From Microplitis mediator (taxonomy: Eukaryota; Arthropoda; Insecta; Hymenoptera; Braconidae), in assembly GCF_029852145.1 (NCBI RefSeq), contig NC_079979.1:15367401-15431400 (forward strand): a stretch of DNA of 64,000 bases, in the 5' to 3' direction. Both the position numbers and the translations under genes were made by a program. Below are positions 1 to 12,190 of this stretch, in pieces (the stretch's first letter is position 1; each line of letters starts with the position of its first letter). The notes beneath the pieces were generated by a model, which ran no database searches, had not been told where the DNA came from, and saw only the letters and a program-made list of their open reading frames with translations.

Positions 1-2582
1 GGTACTTTTGGCATCGTTACTAACTAAATTTACTCCATTTTAGATCTACTGTTTTTTTTTCATTCCTTTTCTTAATTTATGTTTCGTTATTCGTCAGCTC
101 GTTTATATATGCAGTGAATTTTATTTTCATTGTCTGACTTAAATAAAATTTATCAGCCAGCTATTTTAGTTACACACTTCAAAGTACTGATGAAAGTATA
201 AGGTAGTTTAAAGTAAGTAGGAGTCAAGACTTTAAATTAAATGAAAACATCTAGAAAATGGGGTAGACAGATATTTAAATTTACGTGAGAGTCGAGTCGC
301 GTTATAGTGAATTTTTTTTTTATTTTATTTATTCATTTACCCGGGGCAAATATTAGACCATATTTTGGTAGCTGTCAAAATATTTTATTTTTCATAAAAA
401 TAACTTCGGTTTGTAAAAAAAGATGGGCAAATTGGCCAGTTTGAACATTGCGACAAGTTCAAAATTTTCAGCAATTTTTTTTTTTTTAGAAGATTTCATA
501 GAAATCTATCTTTTGCATTTGTCCTCATGGTAAAATTTTCAAAGAATTTTGCCATAATCTATCATAATTCATTGAGTAGGTTCTAAAAATACCATTGATT
601 CAAAAGTTTATATATGTATGTAATATCACGCGCCTTGTTGCGACGATAGCGGCCACAATTTTTAACGGATCTTAATGAAACTTGGCACACTTATTCTATG
701 AACGATTATCACGGTTAAGTTCGAAGATGAGCAAAATCGGTCAACTAGTTTAGAAATGGTGGACATTTGAAATTCAAAAAATAACGAAAAATCCTACTTT
801 TTTGGTTTTTTTCGTAAATAACTTTTTAACGGGTACATCTATTCTTATTATGTAAAAAGAACTTGATAGCCGATAGAAAAAGCTATATTTTCCTTTTTTT
901 ATTTTTTGTTTTACGATAATTTTTCCACTTTTAATAAGGGTTCAAAGTCACATAATTGACTCATGTGTTATGGTGATAATGCCATTGTTTATATCTTTGA
1001 AAATTTTTGATGGGTGATTATTAAATTATATATACTTATTCTTTAGGTAATTATCTTGATCAAGTTTAAAAATTTATAAAAATCGGTTGAGCATTCTAGA
1101 AATGGTGGCAATTTTAAATTTTCTAGTGAATGAAAAATGCTGTTTTCTGTGTTATTTTTTTTAAATAACCCTGTAATGGATACATCTATCATTAACGGTT
1201 TAATTAAAGTAAAAAAAATTGACCAAAGGTGAAAAAAGACTCAATTATAGAAAATTTTTTTTACTTAAAATTTCGAATTTGTCTTATTATCAAAGATATT
1301 AAGTCTCATTTTACCCGATAATTTTTATCAGATCCAAATAAAATATTTTTAAAATTAATTCCGGAAATGATATCAATTCAAAAACATGAAATTAACAAGA
1401 AAATTCTATTTTCATGCTTTATTTTCTTTATAATTTCATAAATAAGTGACTTCGCGTGTTATTTAATAAGCAGAATAAATAAAAAAGTCGTAAAGTAAAA
1501 GATTTGTTAATTAAATTTTATTCATTAGTTATTATTTGGAGTTATAATTAAGCTTTAGTATAATTTCGAGTATAAGCCATTCCCCAACGATTTATTAAAA
1601 TAATAATTATTATACACCACGCGATAATATGAAAATATATTCAGCCGACTATAATAATGACTTTAATGTTTATATTTATGATAATAATAATAACAATGAT
1701 AATAAATAGATTTTTTTTCACGATAGCCGAGAGATTTGTCGGATGATTCAGGAACGGGACTAACTTATAATAATTAAACACGATACTATTATGAATAATT
1801 AAATTAAAACTTTTAAATTACCGTTAGATGGGGGTACTATAAACTTTTTTAATTAATGATAACTGCGATACATCAATTATAATTTACTATAAACTTTTTC
1901 TTTGCTCCGATAGCTATGGACAAGTTGAGTAATAATATATATAGTAATAATACGTTGGCAAGTAATTTATAACAAAAAGAGGTTATTGAAAAGTGATAAA
2001 ATTAACGCTGACATAAAATGACACCGACATTGTTCTTGAGTGAGCAAGTCGATTGGCATATCTTTTATATCAATGCAAGTGCTCCGTGGAGGCCAAAAAC
2101 TTTTTGCTAGAATGCCATTTCGAATTCTCATGCATAATGCATCTCGTATAATTCAGTCAAGTGCATCTTCTAGTTTATATATATTACGTAAGGGAGAGTT
2201 GAGTCAATGAGTGTATAACGAGAAAAAAATAAAATTACTTTGAAATAGAGGCCTGTTGAAAAATTTCTCAAGGAAAATTTATGTAAAAATATATATATTA
2301 CAGTTGGGTGAATAATTTTAAATTACGAATTATTTGGTCGGGTCGATTTAATCGAATTTTCAAAGTATTAGAGAATTTTTCAATTATTTGTAAATTATTG
2401 TAACGAATTTTTGTAATTTATCACGAGTTAGATAAAAATTTTGCATACGAAATTCGAACCAAATGTTCCAATTTTAAATGAATAATGAGAAAATTTACGA
2501 ACAATTTGAAAACATGGATACTTTGAATTATTCGAAAATTGGATTCAAATTTCAAATTGAACACTATTCGCATAGTTCGCTA
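1..2582. other. AT-rich non-coding flank
   Basis: No coding exon recognised on either strand. It holds a degenerate duplicated repeat (625-1340, listed separately) and otherwise AT-rich sequence with many stops. If the receptor's 5' exons lie outside the window this is either intron or intergenic DNA. Confidence 0.6.
625..1340. repeat. Degenerate two-unit repeat
   Basis: Two imperfect copies about 360 bp apart share the order AAATCGGT(CAA/TGAG), TAGAAATGGTGG, a run of AAATT, then TAA(C/T)GG(G/A)TACATCTAT. The first copy spans about 690-850 and the second about 1060-1200. It starts near GATAGCGGCCAC (648). The divergence suggests an old interspersed repeat; no family assigned. Confidence 0.45.
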
Positions 2583-3809
2583 CACAGTTAGAAATTTTGT
2601 GTTGAATTCACCACAAATCGTGTGTTGCAAACGGTCTACACAAATTTTTGTATTAATTCAACACATTGCGCTCGTGTTGATCTTTAAAACAAATTTTATG
2701 TTAAACAATTGAACACATATAGTATATTGTGTGACAAGGGATGAAACAAGACATCACCCGCAGTCTGAAATCATGTTTTTTCCTTAGTTACACACTATAT
2801 TTTTCATGATTACCTGCATCGGAATTTTAAGATTCAGTGTCAGCAGCAAATAAGAAACAAGTTAATTTCAAGCCGATGATAAGGAGAACTGTTAGAGAAT
2901 GAGAAATATGTGATTTACAGTCACTTATTAAATAGTAAATAAGACAAAATATTATTTTCACTCATTTTTTATTAATTTTATGGTTAATTAAAACTGTCAC
3001 TTAAAAAATGAAATGAGTAAACTGAAGTGACAAGTAAACAAATGAGAGTAATAAGGCTGCAAATGAACATTAAATATAACTGACACCGGGCAGAAACGTA
3101 CGTGTTTCTGCCCGCTGTATGAAGCTATTTTTGAATTACGAATTCGCTAGCAGTTGTTTGCATCATCGGCTTGAAATTAGCTTGTTTTGACGGGCTGTAG
3201 AGACACTGAAACTTCAAGTTTCGATGCTGGTATCATGAAATATACTATTATTTTAACAGAAAATTTGTGTAAATTTAACAGACTTTTCGTGTTAAAATTA
3301 ACTAATAAATATGAGCACATAACCCAACCAACTCAAGTATACTGATCTAACCTTAATGCAATTTATGTCAATTTAGCAAACAATTAGTTCGATTTTCTGT
3401 GACTTTTCTAAAAAACGGAGCTATGAATTATCCCCCCGTAAAATGAGAATAAAAAAATCTTTGAACCTGATCATAAAAATATGAAAGTTATCTATGATTA
3501 TATTTGATTGTAAATCAATTATAATCCAAGTTTCTTGCAGACAATGCTGCTACGATGCTTTGCTTGGTTATAGTAATGAAGAAACGCGCGGGAATGTTTA
3601 GCTAAACAACACAAATTTTGTGTTAATTTTCGAATAACACAAGAATTGTCTTACATTCCAGATTATCTAATCATTCAACACAAAAAATCTGTTAAAGTGA
3701 AATAACACAAAGTTCGTGTTGAATTAACAGATTTCTGTTTTGAAAATCAACACAAAAAATTTAACCAAATAATTTTTTAACACAAATACACAAAATTTCT
3801 AACTGCGTG
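2583..3809. mobile_element. Foldback/MITE-like element with long imperfect TIRs
   Basis: Ends are TACACAGTTAGAAATTTTGTG (left) and its inverse with a small indel, CACAAAATTTCTAACTGCGTG (right). Internal arms pair too: 2857-2880 with 3162-3185 (24 nt, one mismatch, core TTTCAAGCCGATGAT). The middle carries an 11-bp-arm palindrome at 3087-3114 (CGGGCAGAAAC, GTACGT spacer). Flanked by TA on the left. It is rich in AACACAAA-type motifs. No transposase frame. Confidence 0.75.
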
Positions 3810-5804
3810 ATATATATATACATAGATCATATTTTCAACTTTTTCTGGGTCACGTTATTCCACCGGAAATTATATTTTTAAAAAATTTAATACAAACTAC
3901 TGCGGGTAATAATGTACTTTTTTATACATATATATCTATATATATACATTAGTTCGTTGATGCGTTCACTTGAGGTTTTTTTGTAAAATTCAATATCTAC
4001 GTAAACGTGATGTAGAAAAGCTGACAAGCATCTCAAAGTCTCTATTTTTAAACGCTTTTATCTTTCATGTCGCCCTCTTGTCATTTTCCTTTCTCTGCTT
4101 GGCTGTCATTACCTCTTTTTTTGTCGTTTTTTTTTATCATTGTATGTTTCGTTATTAAATACAACTACACAATTAGATTCGTTGATTCTGGTTAGTAAAT
4201 AAAACCAAAAAAATTGAATTAACGAGAAAAAATTTCACTGGATGTAATTCATTTTTTCTTTTTTTGTGTAACAAAGTTTATTATTTCGCAAGTAAATTGT
4301 ACTGGATGTTATTCAAAACTAAACGGCTGGAAAAAACTTAGCAAATACTGAAAGTAGTTAAGAAAAACGTTCAGTCAGTCACTCCCAAGTAAATGGCAAT
4401 GGAGAAAATTGGATAAGCTTTCTCCTTATTTTAAATTTTCATTTATTTTCCAATCTATACTTTGTTTCCGTTTCATAAAAAGTTCATTTATTGAAATTTT
4501 TTTTTCATTAACTCAAAAAAAAGTCATAAAATAAAATAAAATTTTCACTATCAATTAAAATCTCTTGCAACTTTTTTTAAAGAGAATATTAAACCAGTAA
4601 AAAATTTTATGATTCTCTTTTAATTATCCTCTCTTCAGATACTCTTGTTTCCCGACAATAGAATATTAATATCATGGCCAACGCATGGCAAAAAAATTTT
4701 TATTCATCATAAAAATTAATTTTCAAAATTACGTCCCATAAAAAAATATCCTCATGAAACTCAGAAAGTAAATGTTATATTAAAAAATATTTTTGAATTT
4801 CCATACAAGGAAATAATAAATTCCTTTTGTAATGGTCTCATAAAATTCTCAAAGCTAAACTAATAAAAATTTAACGCGCTCTTAAAAATAATTTAAACAC
4901 TAGCAAATCAATTTTATATGCACTCAAGTTTTAAATGAATTATTATTATTTCTATGGCTCATTTTGAACTAAAATTATAGCGGGTATGAGTTTGAAATAT
5001 TAATCCAGAAAAGTAATAACGGTCAGACGGATGAATATAAATTCTCTCCTAGTAAATGTTAGTGAAAACTTTTTGGAGGTTTTCGCGACAAAATTGAAAT
5101 CGTCATAGTTATAGATAAGTATATACATATATATATAAAATTGTTAAAAGTGAATGTGCCTCAAGCAAAGAGGAAGCCAGCGCACTTACCATATAATATC
5201 TCTTCTATTTTTCTCATTCATATATATATATATATTACCTCGTCTTTCAATTTATTTTTTTTACTGACAACGATGACACTAACGACAAAGTAACTTTCGT
5301 TGGGTTGAAAAAAAATTTTTTTTTCTTCCCCACTGACAAAACTCTCTTATCTAAGAACTTTACACTGATCGTAACAAGCAGCTGTTCAACCCCAATTTAT
5401 ATCGATTTTTATTTTTTTATTCGTCTTAACTTTATCTCAATATCAAATTTACTACCATTAATCTTATTTCTACTTCCTATCTTATATTTTTAAAAAACTT
5501 ATTTATTATACCAAACATGAAGAAAAAATAACAGTAACAGTATCTATGCTCTTTTGGGAATAGATCCAACATAACATACAAATGCTTCCTATAGTAGGGT
5601 GATACAAAAAAAAACAACTTACATTTTTTTTTTTTTTTCAATCTCATGGAAATTTCCGATCCCTCGGAAAATAAATTTTTCTTTTCCAAAATTGAGCGAC
5701 CACAAAAATTTCGTGATTTTCTCGGGTTTCGAAAGTTCGGAAATTTGAAAATTTTAATGCGAAATTAAAAAACATGAGGATTTTTTGGATAGAATTTTTC
5801 ATTG
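3810..5804. other. AT-rich non-coding stretch
   Basis: I see no gene, RNA or well-defined repeat. It contains poly-T tracts and short TA microsatellites near 3810, 3930, 5130 and 5220. Short open frames here are TTT-rich and not conserved. Confidence 0.5.
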
Positions 5805-6159
5805 AATTTTTCATAAGGACCTGACAAGGTCCTTATCAGGTTAACCTTATTTCAAATAAGGTCCAGATCAGGGTATCCTGACGAGGAACTGATATGGATG
5901 TAACGCTTAAGACCCATGAGGTCTTTATCAGGACCTTACCAGAATATCCTCATCAAATCCTTATTAGGATTACTTTCTCCGGTCCTTACTAGAATATCCT
6001 CATTAAATCCTTATCAGGGTTGCCTTATTAGTAATTATTTTTAAAAAAATTTTAAATTGCCAAAAGAAAATAAGAGAATTTTAATTCGATCGGGAATGTT
6101 ATCTATTGTATTAAGAGCATTAGTTAGAGGAAGTAAACATGTTTTTTATTGATGAAAAA

Positions 6160-6236
6160 ATCCCGATGACTGCTGGACACGAACCTGCGTCCTTCCGATT
6201 CAAGGTCCTTGATGCTATCCACTGCGCTGACATACA
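6160..6236 (-). repeat. tRNA-like segment, probably a SINE relic
   Basis: Read on the minus strand it has CAGCGCAGTGG resembling a pol III A box (TRGCNNAGYGG) and, about 45 nt later, GGTTCGTGTCC resembling a B box (GGTTCGANTCC). The anticodon arm and acceptor stem do not fold convincingly, so it is not called as a tRNA gene. A tRNA-derived SINE head or pseudo-tRNA is the simplest reading. Confidence 0.5.
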
Positions 6237-6542
6237 TATGTGACCTTGTAAGTGGAAATATTATAATCATTGTGATGTCAAGGAATAACTGATGAAGAAG
6301 TAAAAAATCCGTGCTGCAATGATTGACGTGATTTTTATATAATATTCTTTTGTATTACGTTTAATTTTTAGCCTGCAAATGAAATATTTAAAGGGATTGG
6401 ATAACTTTCTTTTGAATAAGGATATCCTCATGAGGTTCTGACAAGGAACTCGTCAGGTTGACCTGATGGCAAATGACTTTTTTTTTAATAAGGATATCCT
6501 GATAAGGAACTCCTCAGGTTTGTCCTAATAAGGCAAACTTTA

Positions 6543-7049
6543 CACGGTAAGAAATATTTTGCGGGTATCACTGTGCCAGTATGGACTTGAACGCTATGCT
6601 GTATGATATCGATGATTTTTATAGGTTATAAAATTGTATGCTTAGATGATTCAACCATTGCGGGTATAGTAACATTGGCAATAGTTGTCGTGGCCGCCAC
6701 AATGTCAGTATGGCCGTCAGGCCCACACTGCATTGCCGTATCCACATTACTTCTGGCCGATAAACCTAGTCTAACGACATCTATATAGTTTTGGTGGTAA
6801 TACGATAGTATTCATTGATTGGCACGCCAGAAATTATGGCGGAAAAACTAGTAGCATTGTGCCCTCGGCATTGTAGTATGGCTCTCAGGCCATGGTGTTT
6901 CGCCGTGCCTGCTATGCATACGTGAGCAATACAATAGCTTCAGTACTATACAGTATAGTAAATAACGCCATACTTCTGGGACTCGTTCCAATACTGTCTT
7001 GGAATATTTCACATACTATTTTAGTATCTGTCATGCATTTCTTACCGTG
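6543..7049. mobile_element. MITE, TIR CACGGTAAGAAAT, TA duplication
   Basis: 507 bp bounded by CACGGTAAGAAAT and ATTTCTTACCGTG, both flanked by TA (6541-6542, 7050-7051). The flanking CCTGA-type repeat resumes on the right. Its interior is GC-richer and low in stops, giving a short open frame (6603-6788) that is not a known protein. Typical of a Tc1/mariner-mobilised non-autonomous element. Confidence 0.8.
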
Positions 7050-7095
7050 TATATTAACCTGACAAGGTTCTTAGGGTATTTCAGGAAAATCAGGA

Positions 7096-8538
7096 AAAAA
7101 TTCTAGTCGGGTATTTATTGTGAAAATTTCGATAATTTTTAAAACCGCTCTGTTAATTCCATCCCTTGTAAGTATTTATAAACAAAAGTTTGTTCTGTGT
7201 ATACTTAGTTATACATTTAATCAGTTGATATTGTGGTTGATATAAAAATTCTTTACGAGTTTGAGTAGGAAAAAAAAGTGAATAAAAAAAAGTGAATTCA
7301 ATTGCTCGGTGGTCAAGCATTCACGGAGTTGATCCCAGCAAAAAGCGATCAAGTTTCTCTATAGTTGGATTGAGTAATCCTTCAAGGTTGTAATATCAGT
7401 GAGCAAAAAGTTTTATTTTCCTTTCCTCCGTTATATCAAAGCTCTTCGCTATAAAATATTTTTTTTGTTTTATTTTCTATATTTATTTCCTTGAATTTTC
7501 TTCAATAGTTTTATTTATCAAGTGTAATTTGAATAAGCATTCTAGTGAAAATGTTTGTTCCCGTTTTGTTTACACGAAAGATTGATTCGTAAAAAATTAA
7601 ACGGATTTAATCATCGCAGATTTATTGTTTCAAGTTTTAATCTTTTGAAAAAATAATTTAATTAGTGATTTAATTTATAGCAAATTAAAAAGTTTAAATC
7701 TACGAGACATTTATCATTTTAAACAATTAAAACTTTTACTTTTTTTTTACTTTTGACAAAAGGGAGTTGCAATTTTTCTTCGTATTAGTTAAGAAACTCA
7801 GATAAGACTTTACTTTTACGTAACTTTTATACAATTTTGTTGTTTTTATTTCATTCTCTTTCCTCTACATCATTCTTTTGTTTAACTTTTTTTCCTACAC
7901 TTTAACGTTACTTTTATTTCATCCCTATTTTTTGTATTTTTTTTATCCACTATTTTGAGGTTTCGAATCAGTTCAGTTTCCCGTCATGTTTTTTGGCCAT
8001 CCTCTTACACACCCTTCGCTACTACTCAAGTAATTCAACGATCTCTCTGAAATCCCCTGTCTCGGTCCCCTACCCTCAACTCGTAAAGATACAAGTTGTA
8101 GTAATAGTTTCGTCGATACGCGGGTTTATTTTACAAAGTTATATATATATACTTTTTTATTTTTGCGTTTCTACGTCTTAAGAATATACAAGTTTTAAAA
8201 AACATTTTAATACCATACCCATTACAGAACATTTCTGCATCTCGGGTTAGAAAAACAAATGAATAAATAAAAGTTTCAGGAAAAAATAAAACTTTTTGAA
8301 TGTTAATGTGACTAATAATTTTTATATTTAATATTTTTTGAAAAACATGAGTTAACTATTTTTCTCTTTTGCGATCTTATTGACGACATGATATCGATTT
8401 TTTTTCAAAATTCTGAATGCAGAAAATTTAAATTCAATGCGACATTACAGAAAAAAATTTGAAAAACGGTGACATGGAACAACTTAGAAATTTCACCTGT
8501 TTTCGAGCTAAGAGAGGACTTTCATTTCTAAATGGTTT
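7096..8538. other. AT-rich non-coding stretch
   Basis: No gene or clear repeat. Pyrimidine-rich tracts run from 7850 to 7950. Small open frames are not conserved in appearance. Confidence 0.5.
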
Positions 8539-8816
8539 CTGCATAAAAATATCATATATGGTAAACATATATTAAAAAATATATGTTACAGATATAAATA
8601 TATATGTGACAATACATGAAATCTTATATAGAACTATATATAGATTTCAGCCGATTTTATTATATTTCTATATATGTTTTCTCTTATATTATTTCATATA
8701 TTTCCGTATAACTTCAATATAATATTTATATATGGAAACAAATAAGAATGCATATATAATTCATCATTATATGGCACGATATATGTACCATGTATTTAAC
8801 TTTATAAATTTTTGTA

Positions 8817-9948
8817 CACGGAAAGAATTTTCGTATGAATATTGCCATGTTATTTATTCTAAAAATTACTCTAAATCGAGTAATCTTGGGCCATTACGAC
8901 TTTTTACTTTCGAATTACGAAATTTTACTCCTTCAGTGAGTAAAAATCAATCAGATTAATTTTTACTCACAATAGCGAGTAAAAATTACACCTAGCGGCT
9001 GTCTAAATAAATTCTCTCTAATTCAATTTTTACTAGTAGGTTATGATAAAAAGTTGATGATTCAATTTATAAAATTTATATTGAATTACAATAAAAATTA
9101 AAATTAACAGGCTGAAATTTCCATAAAAAATCTAAAACCATCTAATTGCCTTAGAATTAGACTTAAAATAAATATTTTAAAAAAGAATAAAAAAAAAGTT
9201 AGTCGTATTGTGTTGAAAAAGAAAAGATACAAATTTTTTAAAATTTTAAAATAAATATTAAGTTACAGAGAGATACAGAGATCGTCTTTTTTTCCAACCC
9301 GACGTTTGTGTGCGTAACATGTAAGTTGTCGCGAGCAAAATAAAAGACATTCAATTGAAGCCGATATTAACCGAAGATTAACGGAGACTACTGAAATATT
9401 ACCCTGCAGTTTAGAGTAAAAATTACTTCCATAAATAAGAAAATTTATTCGAGTTATAGGCAGTTTTTCATCGAAAAGTTAATGGGTTTAAAAGAATGGT
9501 ATATTGGGGAGTGAAAATTAATCGCATGGAGTAAAAATTAGTAGATTAAGATGAGATATTCACAATAATCGATTAAATATAAGACTTTTAAAAAATTACT
9601 CAGTACACACAAAAAAAAAAATTCTCGACTGAAGGTAAATATTCTTGATTCAAGAAAATTTTTTTGGAAACCTAAATTTTCTGAGATAAAGTAGAAATCT
9701 TCTCCCACCAAGACGAATTCTCTTGGCTCAAGAAAATCTTGACTTGGTTCCCGAAAACGTTTGTCTTCAAAAATATTTTCTTGACTCAAGATATCTGTTT
9801 TTTCTGTGTAGTAGAGTAAAATATAGTCAAGCAACGTTAATATTTGAACAAAAAATATTAAATTTAAAACGAAAAATACCAATTTTTGGCAACAGCCCAG
9901 GATTACTCGAAATTACAGAGTAATTTTTATCAAAAAATTCTTTCCGTG
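8817..9948. mobile_element. Nested MITE, TIR CACGGAAAGAATTTT
   Basis: 1132 bp with ends CACGGAAAGAATTTT and AAATTCTTTCCGTG, flanked by TA at 8815-8816 and 9949-9950. The empty site is seen in the paralogous element near 54928-54945, where one TA replaces it. The interior has AGTAAAAAT-rich segments and itself contains the smaller element 9611-9806. Overlapping open frames at 9538-9923 come from these inverted repeats and are not genes. Confidence 0.85.
9611..9806. mobile_element. Innermost nested MITE, TIR CACA(C)AAAAAA
   Basis: About 196 bp between TA dinucleotides, with ends CACACAAAAAA and TTTTTTCTGTG. Its interior repeats the motif TTGACTCAAGA / TCTTGA(T)TCAAGAA in both orientations. It forms the third layer of a nest (inside 8817-9948, inside 8539-10355). 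Confidence 0.65.
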
Positions 9949-10065
9949 TATATTTTTCAATATATAGAAGCATATAAGTCTCCCGATATATGTAAGAATA
10001 AATAAAATCTACTCTTTTTTGTTTTCTTCTCTCTCTCTGTTATAAGATTCAAACATTGTGTTCAG

Positions 10066-10066
10066 A

Positions 10067-10094
<28 letters not shown>
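10066..10094. repeat. (TA)n microsatellite
   Basis: Uninterrupted AT dinucleotide run inside the CCCGCATGAAA-family element. Confidence 0.9.
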
Positions 10095-10097
<3 letters not shown>

Positions 10098-10502
10098 CTA
10101 GCTTACAAATTTACATATATAATTATCAATATATGTAATACATATATGTGCTAACTTATAAGCTTACATATATAATTACAAATATATATAATACATGTAT
10201 GAACTTATAAACTTACGTACTTCTATAATTAATTATATTAAAACTTACTATATTATATATAAGAAAATATATATCGTTTTTGGCCACTTATATGGTCCCA
10301 TATTGATTATATATTTTTCCATATATATTTATCATATATGGTTTTTTCATGTGGGTCAAAAATAGTTCTCTAAATCCCAAAATGTCGACACTTCATGAAA
10401 ACTTGAGCTTCAATGATCATATCGAAATTAACAATTTTTCATTTTCCCTTTGAAATCTCCGATTTTCAAAGAAAATAATTAGAAAATTTAATATCAAATA
10501 AA

Positions 10503-10729
10503 GTAAAAGTACTATTTGTGGCCACTGCTCCATTTTTGGACATTTATTGCATTATTTTAATCAATGAAAACTTACTTAAAAAAATTTCCACTGTAATAGT
10601 GTGATAGAAGTATCTTCGAACACATTCAAAAAATTAATAATGTCATTTGGTTTTTTACAAATTTCTTTACTTTAAACTTTTCAAGTGGCCAAAACTGGCT
10701 CTAAAATGACCAATAATGGTACTTTTACC
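10503..10729. mobile_element. Small TIR element, GTAGAAGTA family (copy 1)
   Basis: Ends GTAAAAGTACTATTTGTGGCCAC and inverse (GTACTTTTAC), with GGCCA...TGGCC pairs just inside. Reverse orientation relative to the copies at 50797-51003 and 59382-59604; all share GGAGCAxTxGCCAC, TGTGTTCxAAGAxAC and CCAGTTTTGG(A/C). A short non-autonomous element. Confidence 0.7.
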
Positions 10730-11751
10730 CTATATCGAACGGTATTACATAAGTTTCTTTGTAAAATGTTCATTTCCGCTATTTTTCGGGGATAAGTAAG
10801 TCGTCAGCTTGAAAATGAAAAATTTCCATGAAAAAAAAATAATATTTTTTTAAAATCATTGACCATTTTACCTCAAATCTTTATACAGTTCTCAGTTCTC
10901 ACCCAAAAAGAAAAACATTTTTTCTTTTTATAAAAAATTTAAAATTAACCGCATTTTCCAAGCTGGTCATCTTGTCCCATCTTTTTTTACGGACCGCAAC
11001 TGCCCGTTTCCAAACAAAAAAAACTTTTTCTTTGTCTGATCAAATTGTCTCATTTTACCCCGGATGTCTGTATATAAAAGACGTGACCGGATTTTCTGCG
11101 AAGATTTTTTGTAATATGACATATCGAATTCACGTACGATTAACTGAAGAAACGAAATTACGTTTGACATTTCTCGACACGTTCAAAGAATAAAAAAAAA
11201 AGATGAAATGAAATAACTGGTGGTATAATTTATATCGGATTAATGGATTTTCAGATATTTCAACGACAGCCGTTGAATTGTTAACGTAACAACGTGACAT
11301 ATACTTTTTTTTCAACTCAGATTTTTGATATAATAATTTATCTATTAATTTTTGTAAAAATAATTATTGAGTACGATATTATTACATTTAACAATCAGAC
11401 ATTAGTTACTGTACTCAAAATGGTACTCTAATTGATGTTAAGAACACGAAAACACGTACTGCAGAGAAATTGATCGCATATAGCAGTTATGTAATTGATC
11501 CGATCAATTTCTGCTTCTGGTAACAAGTAAAAAAATTATATCCATTTTCAAAGGAGTGTTAAGTTCATATATTATTTTTATTTTTCCAATTCTCCTGATA
11601 TTTTAAAGAAAATTCATTTTCATACGACAGTAAATATTAATTTTGATTTATTGTTATTATTTTTTTACAAAAACTCAAAATTAAAATCAATGAAAAGTTT
11701 AACTTGTAATATCTTCTAAAATATTACATCTACCGAAAAACTCAAAGAGTA

Positions 11752-12190
11752 ATTTTTTGTAGGAAATTGAATTCTCTGTAAATTTGTTGCCATGAAATTT
11801 TATCGTATCTGTGATAGATACTCGTAATTTTGATTTTGAGGAATTAGTTTATAATCAAATCCATAATTTGATAACATTCACAATAGAGTTTTTTGAAAAT
11901 AAAATTACGGCTCAACTATCGAAAATATGACAAACACACACGAATACAATTTTGTAGGAAATTAAATTTTCTATAAATTTGTTCCTATGAAATTTTATCG
12001 TATCTGTGATAGATAACTCGCAATTTTGATTTTGAGGAATTAGTTTATAATCAAATCAATAATTTGACTACATTCACAATAGAGTTTTTTGAAAATTAAA
12101 CTACGGCTAAACTATCGAAAATATGACAAATACACACGAACACAATTTTGTAGTAAATTAAATTATATACATAAAAGTTCCTATCAACTT
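11752..12190. repeat. Tandem repeat, ~195-bp period, just over two units
   Basis: Unit 1 (about 11752-11946) and unit 2 (about 11947-12141) share TATCGTATCTGTGATAGATA, TTTTGATTTTGAGGAATTAG, AACTATCGAAAATATGACAA and AGGAAATT starts (11761, 11956). A third partial unit begins near 12142. No coding potential. Confidence 0.85.

Larger units (their letters stand above)
5805..7095. repeat. CCTTATCAGG-motif repeat block, interrupted by a MITE
   Basis: Dense direct and inverted copies of CCTTATCAGG, ATCCTGATAAGG and ACCTGACAAGG occur at 5812-6030, 6418-6535 and 7058-7095. The right end resumes after the element at 6543-7049, so the block was split by that insertion. A tRNA-like segment (6160-6236) lies in the middle. 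This looks like an inverted-repeat element with subterminal repeats; the boundaries are approximate. Confidence 0.55.
8539..10355. mobile_element. CCCGCATGAAA-family element, split by a nested MITE
   Basis: Outer ends GCATAAAAATATCATATATGG (left) and the inverse ATATGGTTTTTTCATGTGGG (right), interior rich in CATATAT motifs. It is the reverse-oriented relative of the uninterrupted copy at 54578-55236, sharing stretches such as ACATGTACCATGTATTTAAC-type sequence and the GAGAGGAAGA region. Removing 8817-9948 plus one TA restores colinearity with that copy. Confidence 0.75.

Noticed and set aside
82..99. Minus-strand CTGACGAATAACGAAAC resembling a hammerhead core
   Set aside because: Only five bases separate the CTGACGA and GAA boxes, so no stem II and no G10.1-C11.1 pair can form.
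6288..6300. CTGATGAAGAAG on the + strand
   Set aside because: No GAAA box at the right distance and no closing stems.
9538..9923. Overlapping 114- and 66-codon frames on opposite strands
   Set aside because: They run through inverted repeats of nested MITEs.
10783..10808. Minus-strand CTGACGA followed by CGAAAAA, another hammerhead-like pair
   Set aside because: The first stem II position would be C opposite C, and no flanking stems I or III were found.
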